A DNA stretch of 64,000 nucleotides from Oscillospiraceae bacterium (GCA_017622995.1 JAGAQA010000066.1:1-64000), one strand, 5' to 3'. Numbered from the stretch's first letter, positions 40,774-50,689 are shown. Notes: generated by a model from the letters alone, not told the origin. Program-made: numbers and translations.

Positions 40774-41664
40774 CTGGAAAAGCAACTGGAAAAGCCCAAG
40801 CAGCAGCCACCGCTCTGGCCGCTGCTGCTGCTTGCACTGTTTCTGATTTTCGGCGGCGCGGCTGTATTCTTTTATCCAACCCTGGCGAATTTCATGGCGG
40901 AGCGGGATCAGGCTACTGTCATTGAAAACTATGTCCGTGTCAGCGAGGAAATCGATACAGAAGCCATGGAGACGGAGTGGGAGCGGGCAAGAACCTATAA
41001 CAATCAGCTGTCCGGCAATCCGGTCCAATATCCCTTCCTGCCCGGAACCGGCTATGTACTTCCCAAAAACTATCTGGAAGTTCTGAATATCGCCGGCGAT
41101 GACGTTATGGGGTATATCCGGATTCCAAAAATCTATGTGAATTTACCGATATTCCATGGCTGCGGTGATGAAGCTCTCCAAAAAGGCGCCGGACATATTG
41201 AGCAGACCCATCTTCCCATCGGCGGAACAGATACTCACTGTGTTATTTCCGGTCATCGGGGACTTCCCCACGCAGAAATGTTTACCCGTTTGGATGAATT
41301 GGAGCCGGGAGATGTGTTCTACATTTCTGTGCTCGATGAAACACTGGCCTATGAAGTCGATCAGATCAGCGTAGTCCTGCCCGAGGAGTTGGAAAACATT
41401 ATGGTGGTTGAAGGTGAGGATCTGGTTACCCTTGTCACCTGCACGCCTTATGCGGTCAATACACACCGGCTTCTGGTTCGGGGGCACAGAACGGAATATT
41501 ACCCGGAAACGGCGCCAAATTCTGCGGAACCCGCAATACATCTGGTATACCGCGGACTGGATCAGAATATGAGCCGAATCGGCATAGTCCTTGGCTGCGT
41601 ATTGCTGGTTTTGATTGTAATTATCTTGTTTCCCGGAAAGAAAAGAGGAAAGCACAGTGCGTAA
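40774..41664 (+). CDS. class C (pilin-type) sortase
   Basis: 296 residues if it starts at CTG 40,774: an N-terminal membrane helix (PLLLLALFLIFGGAAVFFYP), the sortase barrel with catalytic His in ISGHRGLP, Cys in LVTCTPYAVN and Arg in HRLLVRGH, and a second C-terminal membrane helix, the class C layout. GGAGGAGG lies five bases before this CTG and no ATG/GTG/TTG exists in frame before 40,894, which would lose the first helix. Start at CTG is therefore inferred. It crosslinks pilins or attaches them to the wall. Confidence 0.85.
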   Translation: MEKQLEKPKQQPPLWPLLLLALFLIFGGAAVFFYPTLANFMAERDQATVIENYVRVSEEIDTEAMETEWERARTYNNQLSGNPVQYPFLPGTGYVLPKNYLEVLNIAGDDVMGYIRIPKIYVNLPIFHGCGDEALQKGAGHIEQTHLPIGGTDTHCVISGHRGLPHAEMFTRLDELEPGDVFYISVLDETLAYEVDQISVVLPEELENIMVVEGEDLVTLVTCTPYAVNTHRLLVRGHRTEYYPETAPNSAEPAIHLVYRGLDQNMSRIGIVLGCVLLVLIVIILFPGKKRGKHSA

Positions 41665-42418
41665 TCAAGAGCAAAGGAAAGATAGCGGGATTCTGCCTCT
41701 GATACTGGGGCTTGCACTCATCCTGCTGGGCGCGGCGGTGTTTTTTTTACCGAAAGTGACAAATGCGCTTTATGAACACAAGGTTCATAATGATAAGGAA
41801 AGCTTTCTGGAGGAGAATCCAATTTCAAACCAGGATGGGGAAGTAGGCGAGGTTACAGAACCGGTCCTGGGGCCGAGACTGCAGGAACTCTTTGATTGGC
41901 TTCAGCAGGAGAATGAAAGACTGTTCAACAACCATCAGGATCAGTTGACGGATCCCTTTGCCTATGAGCAGGTAGCGATTGATCTGAGCCGATATGGGCT
42001 GAAGGACAATACGATCGGCTACATCACAATTGAAAAGATGAATGTTGTCTTACCAATCCTGCTTGGCGCAACCGATGAAAATATGCGCGTTGGGGCGGTT
42101 CACCTAACGGAAACCTCCTACCCAATTGGTGGAAAGAATACGAATTGTGTTCTGGCAGCCCACCGGGGTGCAAAAACACAGGATATGTTCCGCAATATCG
42201 AAGTCCTGGAGAAAGGAGACCAGGTCATCATTGAAAATTTTAAGGAAAAGTTGGTGTATCAGGTTACGGAGACAACGGTAATCGATCCATCGGATGTTGG
42301 CAGTCTGCTGATTCAGGAGGGAAGAGACCTGGTGACGCTGATTACCTGCCATCCACTGGGACGTAACGACCACAGATATGTAGTCTTCTGTGAGCGTGTT
42401 GACGAAGCTACTGGGTGA
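41657..42418 (+). CDS. second class C-like sortase
   Basis: 253 residues: N-terminal membrane helix (LPLILGLALILLGAAVFFLP), long linker, then the sortase fold with His in LAAHRGAK, Cys in LITCHPLG and Arg in HRYVVFCER. No C-terminal membrane helix, unlike its neighbour. GTG 41,657 overlaps the first sortase by 8 bp. Two sortases in tandem usually serve pilus assembly, but the only nearby substrate is truncated. Confidence 0.85.
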   Translation: MRNQEQRKDSGILPLILGLALILLGAAVFFLPKVTNALYEHKVHNDKESFLEENPISNQDGEVGEVTEPVLGPRLQELFDWLQQENERLFNNHQDQLTDPFAYEQVAIDLSRYGLKDNTIGYITIEKMNVVLPILLGATDENMRVGAVHLTETSYPIGGKNTNCVLAAHRGAKTQDMFRNIEVLEKGDQVIIENFKEKLVYQVTETTVIDPSDVGSLLIQEGRDLVTLITCHPLGRNDHRYVVFCERVDEATG

Positions 42419-42430
42419 AGAGGATGCGGA

Positions 42431-42769
42431 ATGAACAGGGCTGAACTGGAGCACTATATCGCGGAAGTCTACAGTACCCAGGGGGAAAACCCCTGGGCGC
42501 AGTCGCCGACAAATACCGTGTTCCGACATCGTCACAATCGGAAGTGGTTTGCCATTATCATGGACATTCCAAGGGAAAAGGTGGGGCTTTCCGGCGAGGA
42601 AATCATTTCCGTGGTGAATGTAAAATGCGATCCCCGGCTGATCGGTTCCTTCCGGGAAGAACCGGGAATTTTTCCCGCCTATCACATGAACAAAGCCCAT
42701 TGGCTGACTATCGCGCTGGACGGCAACGCGGTAAGGGTGCAAGAGAGGGTTTCAAGGAAGAGTATATGA
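42431..42769 (+). CDS. MmcQ/YjbR-family protein
   Basis: 112 residues with the family pattern NTVFRHRHNRKWFAIIMDI, VNVKCDPRLIGSFREEPG and PAYHMNKAHWLTIALDG. The fold is a CyaY-like DNA-binding-type domain of unknown role. The last 18 residues (after ALDGN) do not look like the family, suggesting a late frameshift or a divergent end. It starts 12 bp after the sortase and probably shares its transcript. Confidence 0.82.
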   Translation: MNRAELEHYIAEVYSTQGENPWAQSPTNTVFRHRHNRKWFAIIMDIPREKVGLSGEEIISVVNVKCDPRLIGSFREEPGIFPAYHMNKAHWLTIALDGNAVRVQERVSRKSI

Positions 42770-42819
42770 ACGCAAAGAGAAACCATACAATACAGTTCTC
42801 CTTTTAAGTGAATAAACCT

Positions 42820-42857
42820 GAGGCATCCCAGAATACAAAACTCCGGGATGCCTCTTA
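42820..42857 (+). terminator. hairpin terminator after sortase operon
   Basis: Perfect 10-bp stem (42820-42829 with 42845-42854) followed by a weak TTACTAT tract. Confidence 0.6.
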
Positions 42858-42998
42858 CTATATGCAGCGTGATTTGACGTTTCTCTTTCTTCATAGGGCA
42901 ATATCAGTCATACTGCCGCCAGAATGCCGGGAAGCCGGAGAGAACGATAGTGAGCTGCTTTTTGGGTTTCGTTTTTCATGGGGAGTTTTCCTTTCTGG

Positions 42999-43856
42999 TT
43001 ATAGGATTTCTTTCATAATACCGACGCCAAGAGCACCATCACCTGTGTGGCAGGATATGCTGATTGGCAGGGGATCCAGCCCGATGGACATTCCCGGAAA
43101 TGCCGTCTGCAATTCTGCCTGCCAGATCGCACCGGCTTCCGCATCTCCGGAATAGGCTGCGCGAATGACCATTTTCTTTCCGGCAAAGCGATGAGCCTGA
43201 TCATATTTCAGCCCATCAATCATCATCTGCATGGCCTGATGCATACCACGCGCTCTTTTGTAGGCATCCAGCTTGCCGCCCTGGATTTGAAGAACAGGTT
43301 TGATGTTCAGAATGGTTCCAACAGCGGCACCCGCAGCCGTAACCCGGCCGCTTTTCTTCAGATACTCAAGCGTGTTGACCGCAACATAAATGCTGGACTC
43401 CAATCCCTCCTGCTCCAGACGGGCCACGATTTCCTGGGGATTTTTTCCCCGGCAAGCCAGATACTTTGCTTCCAGAACCGACTGCCTCAGAGTAACCGAT
43501 ATTCTGCGGTTATCCACCACATGGATGCGTCCATCGTATTCCTCTGCCAGCATGGCAGCCGTATGGCAGCCGCCGGAAAGGCCGCTGGACATAGGGAGGT
43601 GAATGATATGGTCATAATGCTCCAGAAGACTGTCCCAGCAGTCTATTAGGATACCCGGGGCCGGTTGGGAGGTGCTGACCCGCGCGCCCTGGCGCAGGCG
43701 CTGAAAGAACTCCTCCTGAAAAATGGATTCATTCTCAAAATAGGTTTCATCATCAATGATCACCGGCATTGCCACCAGATGAACACCATACTTTGCTGCC
43801 TGCTCAGGGGTGATTCCGCTGTTCGTATCTGTCAAAATTGCAATCTGTTCGTCCAT
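42999..43856 (-). CDS. DegV family fatty-acid-binding protein
   Basis: 285 residues: IAILTDTNSGITPEQAAKYG (residues 4-23) is the DegV start, followed by ARVSTSQPAPG with the conserved Ser/Thr lipid-contact motif and HLPMSSGLSGG. Homologues (FakB) present fatty acids to the kinase FakA for phospholipid synthesis. No fakA is in the window. ATG 43,856 follows AAAGGAGA. The oleate hydratase 4 kb away also acts on exogenous fatty acids. Confidence 0.9.
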   Translation of the reverse strand: MDEQIAILTDTNSGITPEQAAKYGVHLVAMPVIIDDETYFENESIFQEEFFQRLRQGARVSTSQPAPGILIDCWDSLLEHYDHIIHLPMSSGLSGGCHTAAMLAEEYDGRIHVVDNRRISVTLRQSVLEAKYLACRGKNPQEIVARLEQEGLESSIYVAVNTLEYLKKSGRVTAAGAAVGTILNIKPVLQIQGGKLDAYKRARGMHQAMQMMIDGLKYDQAHRFAGKKMVIRAAYSGDAEAGAIWQAELQTAFPGMSIGLDPLPISISCHTGDGALGVGIMKEIL

Positions 43857-43934
43857 ATTTGTCTCCTTTATCTGTCCGGGGTCACCCCGCATGCTCATCC
43901 CGTCCGTTTCATCTCAATCAGCAATGAACCATGA

Positions 43935-44510
43935 TTATCCTGCGTCGATGATTTCCGGCCGTTGGTGGCGCATGATTTTTACCGCAGTAAGAATGGTGAC
44001 AAAATTCAATACTCCCTCAGTGATGAGCGTCAGCCCAAGCAATACCATCATGATACGGGCGCTTTCTGAGGGGCGCAGCACCAGAAGGAAGCCAAAACCC
44101 CCCGTCAGAACTGCTGCTGCGAGAATCAGCCACCATTTTGCAATTCCAAAGGCTTTTGCATCAATGGCAATTTGTACTTTCAGCAGGGCGTCTGCCAGAA
44201 CATAGATCCCCAGAATAATACAAATAATGCTGATCATCACATTTGCACGAAGCATCATGATGATGCCGAGGGCCATCAGTAAAATACCGGATGCCAGATC
44301 GAACTGAAATGCCAGCCGATACAAGTCCTTCGAGAAATAGCCGATCATTTTGATGAGCCCGAACAGGAGCATGATGATTCCCGAAATCCTGCAAAACAAT
44401 TCGGCTGAAAAATCCGGGAGAGCAACCAGGAGTATCCCCAGCGCGCAAAGCAATGTTGAGATGATTAAGTATCCAATTTTTGCGGTTTGAATCCGTTTGT
44501 TCCAATACAT
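43935..44510 (-). CDS. HdeD-like DUF308 membrane protein
   Basis: 191 residues with six membrane segments arranged as repeated DUF308 pairs (CRISGIIMLLFGLIKMIGYF, DLASGILLMALGIIMM, IICIILGIYVLADALL). In Escherichia coli HdeD helps acid resistance; the role here is unknown. ATG 44,510 is chosen behind GGGAGG. Confidence 0.82.
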   Translation of the reverse strand: MYWNKRIQTAKIGYLIISTLLCALGILLVALPDFSAELFCRISGIIMLLFGLIKMIGYFSKDLYRLAFQFDLASGILLMALGIIMMLRANVMISIICIILGIYVLADALLKVQIAIDAKAFGIAKWWLILAAAVLTGGFGFLLVLRPSESARIMMVLLGLTLITEGVLNFVTILTAVKIMRHQRPEIIDAG

Positions 44511-44553
44511 AGCATATGCCTCCCAATTATTGGAATATATCGAAGATGCGATT

Positions 44554-44697
44554 CTATACGCAAGTATAGTCGGCATCCGTAATGTCGAAGATTGGTTCAG
44601 AGAGAATTGCGCTCTCACGAAATGAGGGTAGGATTGTCAAGACTGCCACAGCAACTACTGCGAGAAACCAAAATACAATCTGTAGTATCGTCTCCAA
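44554..44697 (-). CDS. possible 47-residue single-span membrane peptide
   Basis: TTG 44,697, ten bases after GGAGGG, opens a frame with one strong hydrophobic helix (ILQIVFWFLAVVAVAVLTIL) and a short acidic tail. It lies 44 bp upstream of the HdeD-like gene on the same strand. No family recognised; the start codon and size leave it uncertain. Confidence 0.35.
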   Translation of the reverse strand: METILQIVFWFLAVVAVAVLTILPSFRESAILSEPIFDITDADYTCV

Positions 44698-44728
44698 TGT
44701 CCGTATTCCCTCCAATTCTTATAGTCTG

Positions 44729-44774
44729 ATCAGCCGGATTGCCTACCTTCCTGTAAAGAAGCAATCCGGCTGAT
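44729..44774 (-). terminator. hairpin after metK
   Basis: Perfect 14-bp stem (44729-44742 with 44761-44774), 25 bp past the metK stop. No good T-run on the minus strand, so its efficiency is doubtful. Confidence 0.5.
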
Positions 44775-44798
44775 TCGTGTCTCTATGACATAGCCTTG

Positions 44799-45941
44799 TT
44801 ATGCTTGCCGTAGGGCTAATAAATCTGTTTGCTCCCAGGGCAAATCCACCGTGTTGGAGCCAAAGTGTCCGTAGCTTGCGGTGTGCCGGTAAAACGGCGT
44901 CCGCAGGTTAAGCTTATCGATAATTGCGGAAGGACGCAGGTCAACGGTATCCCGAATCAACTTCTGAATGCTTTCATCCGAAGTCACACCTGTGCCAAAG
45001 GTATCCACCAGCAGAGATACCGGCTGGGCGACACCAATGGCGTAGCTGATCTGAATTTCGCACCGATCCGCCAGACCCGCCGCCACCACATTTTTCGCCA
45101 GATACCGGGCCATGTACGCGCCGCTCCGGTCCACCTTGGAGGGGTCCTTGCCGGAGAACGCCCCGCCGCCGTGACGGGCATAGCCGCCGTAGGTGTCCAC
45201 AATCAGCTTTCTGCCGGTGAGGCCGCTGTCTCCGGCGGGGCCGCCGATGCAGAAACGGCCTGTGGGATTGATAAAGTATTTGGTGTCGGCATCCAGCATG
45301 GCTTCCGGAATCACCGGGCGGATGACATGAAGAAGGACATCTTCCCGGAGCGTATCCATGGATACATCCGCTCCGTGCTGGGAGGAAACCACCACTGTGT
45401 CCACCCGTGCAGGGATACCATCCCGGTATTCTACTGTGACCTGAGCTTTTCCGTCCGGCAGGAGATAGGGCAGGATCCCTTCCCGGCGCACATAGGCCAG
45501 ACGCTTTGTCAGCTTATGGGCAAGCTCGATGGGCAGGGGCATCAGGCTGTCTGTTTCCCGGCAGGCATAGCCGAACATCATGCCCTGATCGCCCGCACCG
45601 TTTTCCATGGTGTCTGACCGTTCCACACCCATGTTGATGTCGGGAGACTGCTGGTGAACATCCACAGTGATCCGACAGGAATCCGCATCGAAGCCGTGTC
45701 CCGGCTTGGTATAGCCGATCTCCCGAATCACCTGCCGGGCAATGGCTTCATAATCCACCCGGGCGGCAGAGGTGATCTCGCCGAAAATATGGACTTCATC
45801 GGTGATGGCTGTGACCTCACAGGCCACATGGGAATGAGGATCCTTTTCCAGCAGGGCATCCAGAATTGCATCGGCAATCTGGTCGCAGACCTTGTCCGGA
45901 TGCCCTTCCGTTACGCTTTCAGAAGTAAAGAAGGTAGTCAT
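44799..45941 (-). CDS. metK: S-adenosylmethionine synthase
   Basis: Makes SAM from methionine and ATP. 380 residues with [20 protein letters not shown] at the start (His of the ATP site), [12 protein letters not shown] (about 111-122) and [18 protein letters not shown] (about 258-275), all diagnostic. The ATG overlaps the radical SAM gene stop (ATGA), so translation is coupled. The family usually stands alone; here it is the last gene of the oleate hydratase operon. No SAM riboswitch is present at its own start. Confidence 0.96.
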   Translation of the reverse strand: MTTFFTSESVTEGHPDKVCDQIADAILDALLEKDPHSHVACEVTAITDEVHIFGEITSAARVDYEAIARQVIREIGYTKPGHGFDADSCRITVDVHQQSPDINMGVERSDTMENGAGDQGMMFGYACRETDSLMPLPIELAHKLTKRLAYVRREGILPYLLPDGKAQVTVEYRDGIPARVDTVVVSSQHGADVSMDTLREDVLLHVIRPVIPEAMLDADTKYFINPTGRFCIGGPAGDSGLTGRKLIVDTYGGYARHGGGAFSGKDPSKVDRSGAYMARYLAKNVVAAGLADRCEIQISYAIGVAQPVSLLVDTFGTGVTSDESIQKLIRDTVDLRPSAIIDKLNLRTPFYRHTASYGHFGSNTVDLPWEQTDLLALRQA

Positions 45942-47308
45942 TTTGTTGCCGCCTCCTGCTTTTTACAGCAGCTGCACTGCCACAGGGTATCGGCAGTGGG
46001 CTTCCAATTTTTGGCGTAGGCTTCGCACTTATCGCACAGGTGGTCAACCGTCTCGGGAGACTGAAGGTCAGTAGAATGGGCACCGGTGGCCTTCACGATT
46101 TCCCGGAGCTTTTCCGGGTTCTCCAACATGGGGCAGGGGCGCAGATGATTGTCATTGAAAGGCTGACCGTCGTGATAGGCCATGAAGATGGGACTGCGCA
46201 TCACATCCAGCAAGCTCATGTCCCGGATGTTGGCGTTGGAATAGTGGATAAACACGCAGGGGTCGCAGTCGCCGTTGGCATTGATATGTAGATACCGCCG
46301 TCCACCGGCAATGCAGCCGCCGACATATTCGCCGTCATTCTGGAAGTCCATGGCGAAGATGGGCTTGGTAGCACGGATGTCCCGGATGCGGTGATACATG
46401 AATTCCCGCTGTTCGGGATTGGGCAGCAGCTCCGGCGCGGCATCGTTGCCCACGGGCATATAGTGGAAGTACCACACGAACCGCGCGCCCCACTCCACCA
46501 TCTGGTCAATGAACTCGTAGGAGCTGATGGAGTCCAGATTCTGGCTGGTGTAGCAGCAGGACAGACCGAAGGGCAGGTGCTTTTCCTTCAGGATTGCCAT
46601 AGCCTTGATGACCTTCTGGTAAGTGCCGTTGCCACGGCGGCCGTCGGTGGCGGCTTCAAAGCCCTCGATGCTGATGGCTGGAATGAAGTTCTTCACCCGG
46701 AGCATCTCGTCTGCAAAGGCTTCGTCAATGAGAGTGGCATTGGTGAAGGAGAGGAACTGACAGTCGCTGTGCTTTTCGCAAAGGGCAATCAGATCCTTTT
46801 TACGCACCAGCGGTTCACCGCCGGTGTAGATGTACATATACACACCCATTTCCTTGCCCTGGGTGATAATGGAGTCAATTTCGTCGAAGGTCAGGTTCAG
46901 TTTATTACCATACTCCGCTGCCCAGCAGCCGGTACAGTGCAGGTTGCAGGCAGAGGTGGGGTCCAACAGGATTGCCCAGGGGATATTGCAGTTGTATTTC
47001 TTTCGATATTCCTCCTGCTTGGGCCAGCCGATGATGTTGGCGTTGAGGAAGAAGTTCTCAAAGGTCGCCTTCAGAACACCGGGATCGGTTTCTTTCAGAA
47101 TGCTCATGACCAGCTGGTACATATTGTTCTGGGGATCTTCCAGAACATTTCGGACAGCGGCACGCTGAGTGGGAAAACTATCGGGACCCTCTCCTGCCAG
47201 CTTGTCCACCCAGCTCATGAGCTTCAGGGCATTTTCTTCGGGGTTCTTTTCCAGATAACCAAAGGCTGTGCGCAAAGATGCTTTTTTCAGCTGATTGGAT
47301 AATGACAT
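45938..47308 (-). CDS. radical SAM enzyme with C-terminal cysteine-rich region
   Basis: 456 residues. The radical SAM cluster motif is CNLHCTGC (about 123-130), the usual CxxxCxxC, followed by [15 protein letters not shown] (SAM-binding GGE) and later [18 protein letters not shown] auxiliary cysteines and a C-terminal run of CDKC and CSCC pairs, suggesting additional clusters (SPASM-like). Substrate unknown. ATG 47,308 has AAAAGGAGA. It starts 53 bp after oleate hydratase and overlaps metK, so it is a lipid- or peptide-modification candidate supplied with SAM by its own operon. Confidence 0.86.
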   Translation of the reverse strand: MSLSNQLKKASLRTAFGYLEKNPEENALKLMSWVDKLAGEGPDSFPTQRAAVRNVLEDPQNNMYQLVMSILKETDPGVLKATFENFFLNANIIGWPKQEEYRKKYNCNIPWAILLDPTSACNLHCTGCWAAEYGNKLNLTFDEIDSIITQGKEMGVYMYIYTGGEPLVRKKDLIALCEKHSDCQFLSFTNATLIDEAFADEMLRVKNFIPAISIEGFEAATDGRRGNGTYQKVIKAMAILKEKHLPFGLSCCYTSQNLDSISSYEFIDQMVEWGARFVWYFHYMPVGNDAAPELLPNPEQREFMYHRIRDIRATKPIFAMDFQNDGEYVGGCIAGGRRYLHINANGDCDPCVFIHYSNANIRDMSLLDVMRSPIFMAYHDGQPFNDNHLRPCPMLENPEKLREIVKATGAHSTDLQSPETVDHLCDKCEAYAKNWKPTADTLWQCSCCKKQEAATK

Positions 47309-47360
47309 ATTTATCTCTCCTTTTAGCGGCGGGGAGGTTTGCCCTCCCCGCATTCCATTA

Positions 47361-49139
47361 TCACGCGATCACATGGTAGGTTTTCAGCAATTTCTCGATA
47401 TCTGTGCCCTGAATCTTCTTCAGCAGCTTGTTCAGAACCATTTTCTCCTTGAAGCCCAGCTCCATATCCGTCAGGGGCTTGCCGTCCCGAAGCTGGATGG
47501 TAGCGTTCAGCAGATCACGAATGTCGTAAACGCTGCCCCAGACCTCAGGCACACCACGGTCGATGTCCAGCAGGGTGTAGACAGCCTCCATGCCGGTACG
47601 CATGGAATACTCGGTGGTGAAGATGGTATCCCGCTTGGTTTCGGCAAACTGGCCCAGGAACGCAAAGTTCACAGCACCCTCGGGCACCACATCAGGACGG
47701 TCACCGGCGGCACGGGGCATGAAGAAAGCGGTAATATAGGGCATCATCACCGGCACAGTGTTGGCGCTGTGCTCGGCCAGCTCCTCGATCTCCCCCACCG
47801 GCACACCGATGTGGTACAGCCACTCCATACAGATTTCCTTACCGGTGCACTCCCGCATGGGCTTCTTCACAAAGTCACCGGGTTTGTCGGAGAACAGACC
47901 GTAAACCCACACCAGGCACTGATCTTTGGGCTGATTCCGGAACTGGGGCTGACGGTTGATGGTCCAGCTCAGCAGCCACCCGGAATCCTTCACGGTCACG
48001 ATGCCGCCGGTAACCACGCCGCCGGTAAAGGGGTCACGCTTGCAGATATTTTTGATATAGGGAATGATCTTCTGATCCAGCGTGGTGACGGTGGCGCTCA
48101 TCCAGTTGGACTGCTCAGGATCATGGCAGAACTTGTCGGGATGACCGAAGGAAGGATCCTGCGCGGCAATTCTGCGCCACATATCCCAGCCGCCGCCGGG
48201 CTTGATTTCGGGGTTGAAGGGTGCCACGGTGTTCTGGGAACCCATGGTGGCGTTCTCCACGCAGCCGCCGTTGGTAATGAACACCAGATCGTTTTCCGTC
48301 AGGTCAACAAACTGACATTTGCCCTCAGACAGCAGCTCAATACGCTTTGCCTGCTTTTTACCGGGCTGGATGTGGAACTCCACATTGACAACCTTGGTGT
48401 TATAGTGGAACTGGACACCGAAGCCTTCCAGATATTTGACCATGGGCAGAATCATAGATTCGTACTGGTTATAACGGGTGAACCGCAGAGCCTTGAAGTC
48501 CGGCAGACCGCCCACATGGTGGATATAGCGCTTGAGATACAGCTTCATTTCCAAAGCGCTGTGCCAGTTCTCAAAGGCAAACATGGTGCGCCAGTAGAGC
48601 CAGAAATTGGAGTTCAGCACCTCCTCATCGAAGAAATCCGTGATGCGCTTATCGTACAGGTCTTCATCGGGGGTGAAGAACAGCTTCATGATCTCCATTG
48701 CAGCCTTGTCGGACAGACCGAACTTGCCGTCGGTGTGGGCATCCTGACCCTGGTTGACGGTTGCCCGGCAGAGGGAGTAGTTGGGGTCTTTCTTGTTCAG
48801 CCAGTAGTATTCGTCCAGGACACTGACCCCTTCTGTCTCGATGGAAGGAATGGAACGGAACAAATCCCACATGACCTCGAAATGGTTATCCATCTCCCGT
48901 CCGCCCCGCATGACATAGCCTACATCGGGGTACTGCCAGCCATCGCAGGCACCGCCGGGAATGGGGTCTTTCTCATAGATGTGGATGTTCTGACCCTGCA
49001 TCTGTCCGTCACGAACCAGATAGCAGGCGGCAGTCAGAGCCGCAAGGCCGGTGCCGATGATGTGGGCGGACTTGTTGTCCACGCCCTCGGGCTTTCTGGG
49101 GCGGGCAAAGGCTTCATAGTTACCACTGGAATAATACAT
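47361..49139 (-). CDS. ohyA: oleate hydratase (FAD-dependent)
   Basis: 592 residues of the myosin-cross-reactive antigen family. The FAD fold is seen in AHIIGTGLAALTAACYLVRD (about 25-44) and IYEKDPIPGGACDGW; GGREMDNHFEVMWDLF follows with the family's glutamate, and YITAFFMPRAAGDRPDV is near the end. It adds water to oleic acid to give 10-hydroxystearate, a detoxifying step for gut bacteria. It is preceded by a TetR regulator and heads an operon with the radical SAM gene and metK. Confidence 0.95.
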   Translation of the reverse strand: MYYSSGNYEAFARPRKPEGVDNKSAHIIGTGLAALTAACYLVRDGQMQGQNIHIYEKDPIPGGACDGWQYPDVGYVMRGGREMDNHFEVMWDLFRSIPSIETEGVSVLDEYYWLNKKDPNYSLCRATVNQGQDAHTDGKFGLSDKAAMEIMKLFFTPDEDLYDKRITDFFDEEVLNSNFWLYWRTMFAFENWHSALEMKLYLKRYIHHVGGLPDFKALRFTRYNQYESMILPMVKYLEGFGVQFHYNTKVVNVEFHIQPGKKQAKRIELLSEGKCQFVDLTENDLVFITNGGCVENATMGSQNTVAPFNPEIKPGGGWDMWRRIAAQDPSFGHPDKFCHDPEQSNWMSATVTTLDQKIIPYIKNICKRDPFTGGVVTGGIVTVKDSGWLLSWTINRQPQFRNQPKDQCLVWVYGLFSDKPGDFVKKPMRECTGKEICMEWLYHIGVPVGEIEELAEHSANTVPVMMPYITAFFMPRAAGDRPDVVPEGAVNFAFLGQFAETKRDTIFTTEYSMRTGMEAVYTLLDIDRGVPEVWGSVYDIRDLLNATIQLRDGKPLTDMELGFKEKMVLNKLLKKIQGTDIEKLLKTYHVIA

Positions 49140-49241
49140 AATTTTTCCTCCTTGTTATATTGGCATCCTCTGCTTTAGAGGTGCTCTTGGTTTGTGCCCT
49201 CATTATATCGGGAAGATTCTTTCTTTCCTATGGACAAAGAT

Positions 49242-49274
49242 ACCCCCTGTGCCTGTAATTCAGACACAGGGGGT
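49242..49274. terminator. inverted repeat between tetR and ohyA
   Basis: Perfect 10-bp arms ACCCCCTGTG and inverse, 13-nt loop. Without a T-run on the minus strand it could be a weak terminator of tetR or an operator for ohyA. Confidence 0.5.
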
Positions 49275-49289
49275 GGGTTTGCCTAGTTT

Positions 49290-49853
49290 TTATGAACGCA
49301 TTTTCTCACAACGGTCAATGAGATGCTCCAGATCGCCGTGTTTTAATTCAAAAATCCTCCGAAACCGGTCCAGCGCAGCCGGATTCATTCCGGTTTCCAG
49401 CCAGCCCATAATCACGCCGAAGCTGACGCATTTCAGATAATCCACAATGGTGGTATGGTCCTCCGCAGTCAGCTTCCGATCGCCCAGAACGCCATCCACA
49501 TACGCCGTGGCCACATATGTACAGACCCGCCACTGGTATTGCTCATAAATGTCCCGGTTGACGGAATGATAGATGTGCAGTACCGCTTTTCGGTTGGACA
49601 GCGCAAATTCCAATGCCGCATTGAGACAATCGTCCAGAGAATCGATGGTGGGATGCTCCCGGATAATCCGCTCCGCATCCTCGTTTACTATATTCTCCAT
49701 CAGTTGGGGCAGATCCTGATAGTAGTAATAGAAGGTATTGCGGTTCACCCCGCAGTCCTCCACAATGTCCTTAACGGTAATTTGACTGATGGGTTTTTCG
49801 TTCAGCAGCTTCACAAAAGAATCCCGGATTGCCTTCTTCGTAAAATTTGCCAT
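49290..49853 (-). CDS. TetR-family regulator, linked to oleate hydratase
   Basis: 187 residues. N-terminal helix-turn-helix (AIRDSFVKLLNEKPISQITV, DIVEDCGVNRNTFYYYYQDL, about 7-47), followed by a helical ligand domain. ATG 49,853 follows AAAAGGAGA. It is transcribed in the same direction as ohyA and 150 bp upstream, so it likely senses fatty acids and controls that operon; inference from position. Confidence 0.85.
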   Translation of the reverse strand: MANFTKKAIRDSFVKLLNEKPISQITVKDIVEDCGVNRNTFYYYYQDLPQLMENIVNEDAERIIREHPTIDSLDDCLNAALEFALSNRKAVLHIYHSVNRDIYEQYQWRVCTYVATAYVDGVLGDRKLTAEDHTTIVDYLKCVSFGVIMGWLETGMNPAALDRFRRIFELKHGDLEHLIDRCEKMRS

Positions 49854-50058
49854 ACAGTATTCTCCTTTTCGGTCAGCGTTCAGCATTGTCTATAACATAG
49901 CACGATTCTCCATCAAAAGCAACAAACACAACCGGGGGAGGAATTGCGCCGCAAACCATGAAATCGATTCACATAAAACCCAGAGTATCGCTGTCATAAG
50001 GAGTCCGCCGTGAGACCGGTACCGTTCATTCTAGGTTAAGCCTTTCGGCCCGCAATGG

Positions 50059-50631
50059 CTAGAGGGGTATTTTGCTGGCGTACTCACCGGCAATTTCCAG
50101 AAAAGCGTTTTCGTCGATGAAGGAATCATTCTGCATACAGCGAAAGAAGGTGTTGATGAGCCCCCCTGCATAGAACGCGGCCACGCCCTTGAGCTTGCTG
50201 GCGTCCTGAGCCAGCCCTGGGCAGGAGCGGCGCAGAACCATGATGATATCCTCTGTGATCTGATCCAGCAGGATGCTCAGCAGCAGCGGAAACATACTGC
50301 TGTTTTCAATGTTGCGCACCATTTTCTCGTGCATATGCCTGAATCGCAGCAATTCCTGACTCATTTGCAGGAAATACGCCGCTGCTTCTCCATCCATCAC
50401 ATCCGGCGGCAGCTGATCCCGGAAGGTGGAAACCATTTCCCGGATATAGAAAGCAAAATACTCATATTTATCCCCGAAGTGCTTATAAAACGTGGTGCGC
50501 CGGATCATGGCTCTGTCGCACAGCTCATTGACGGTCAGCTCATCAAACCGCTTTTCCTCCAGCAGCGCCACAAAGGCATTTTGCAGCGCAAGATAGGTTT
50601 TCTGAATGCGCAGATCTGTATTTTTCTCCAT
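50059..50631 (-). CDS. TetR/AcrR-family regulator of exporter operon
   Basis: 190 residues. Helix-turn-helix region: ALLEEKRFDELTVNELCDRA, MIRRTTFYKHFGDKYEYFAF (about 21-61); the C-terminal part is the TetR_C_7-like helical domain. ATG 50,631 is behind GGGAGG. It is divergent from the small-protein/MMPL/GLUG operon and has a near-perfect inverted repeat in its own leader. Confidence 0.87.
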   Translation of the reverse strand: MEKNTDLRIQKTYLALQNAFVALLEEKRFDELTVNELCDRAMIRRTTFYKHFGDKYEYFAFYIREMVSTFRDQLPPDVMDGEAAAYFLQMSQELLRFRHMHEKMVRNIENSSMFPLLLSILLDQITEDIIMVLRRSCPGLAQDASKLKGVAAFYAGGLINTFFRCMQNDSFIDENAFLEIAGEYASKIPL

Positions 50632-50659
50632 AGAGTCCTCCCAGTACGGAAACACTTTT

Positions 50660-50689
50660 GCCGTTTTGTCAGCTAACTGACAGAACGGC
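50660..50689. promoter_or_regulatory. TetR operator-like palindrome
   Basis: Thirteen-bp arms (50660-50672, 50677-50689), one mismatch pair, 4-nt centre. It lies in the tetR leader and just upstream of the -35 box of the divergent exporter promoter, so one bound dimer could regulate both. Confidence 0.7.

Noticed and set aside
42908..42979. 23-codon minus-strand ORF beginning MKNETQKAAHYRS
   Set aside because: Acceptable start context but no similarity or conservation evidence; too short to support.
44799..45941. SAM riboswitch upstream of metK
   Set aside because: metK overlaps the preceding gene, so there is no leader; nothing similar is seen upstream of ohyA.
47295..49178. 627-codon open frame antisense to oleate hydratase
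   Set aside because: His/Gly/Val-rich translation typical of a reverse-frame shadow; the minus-strand protein has all family motifs.
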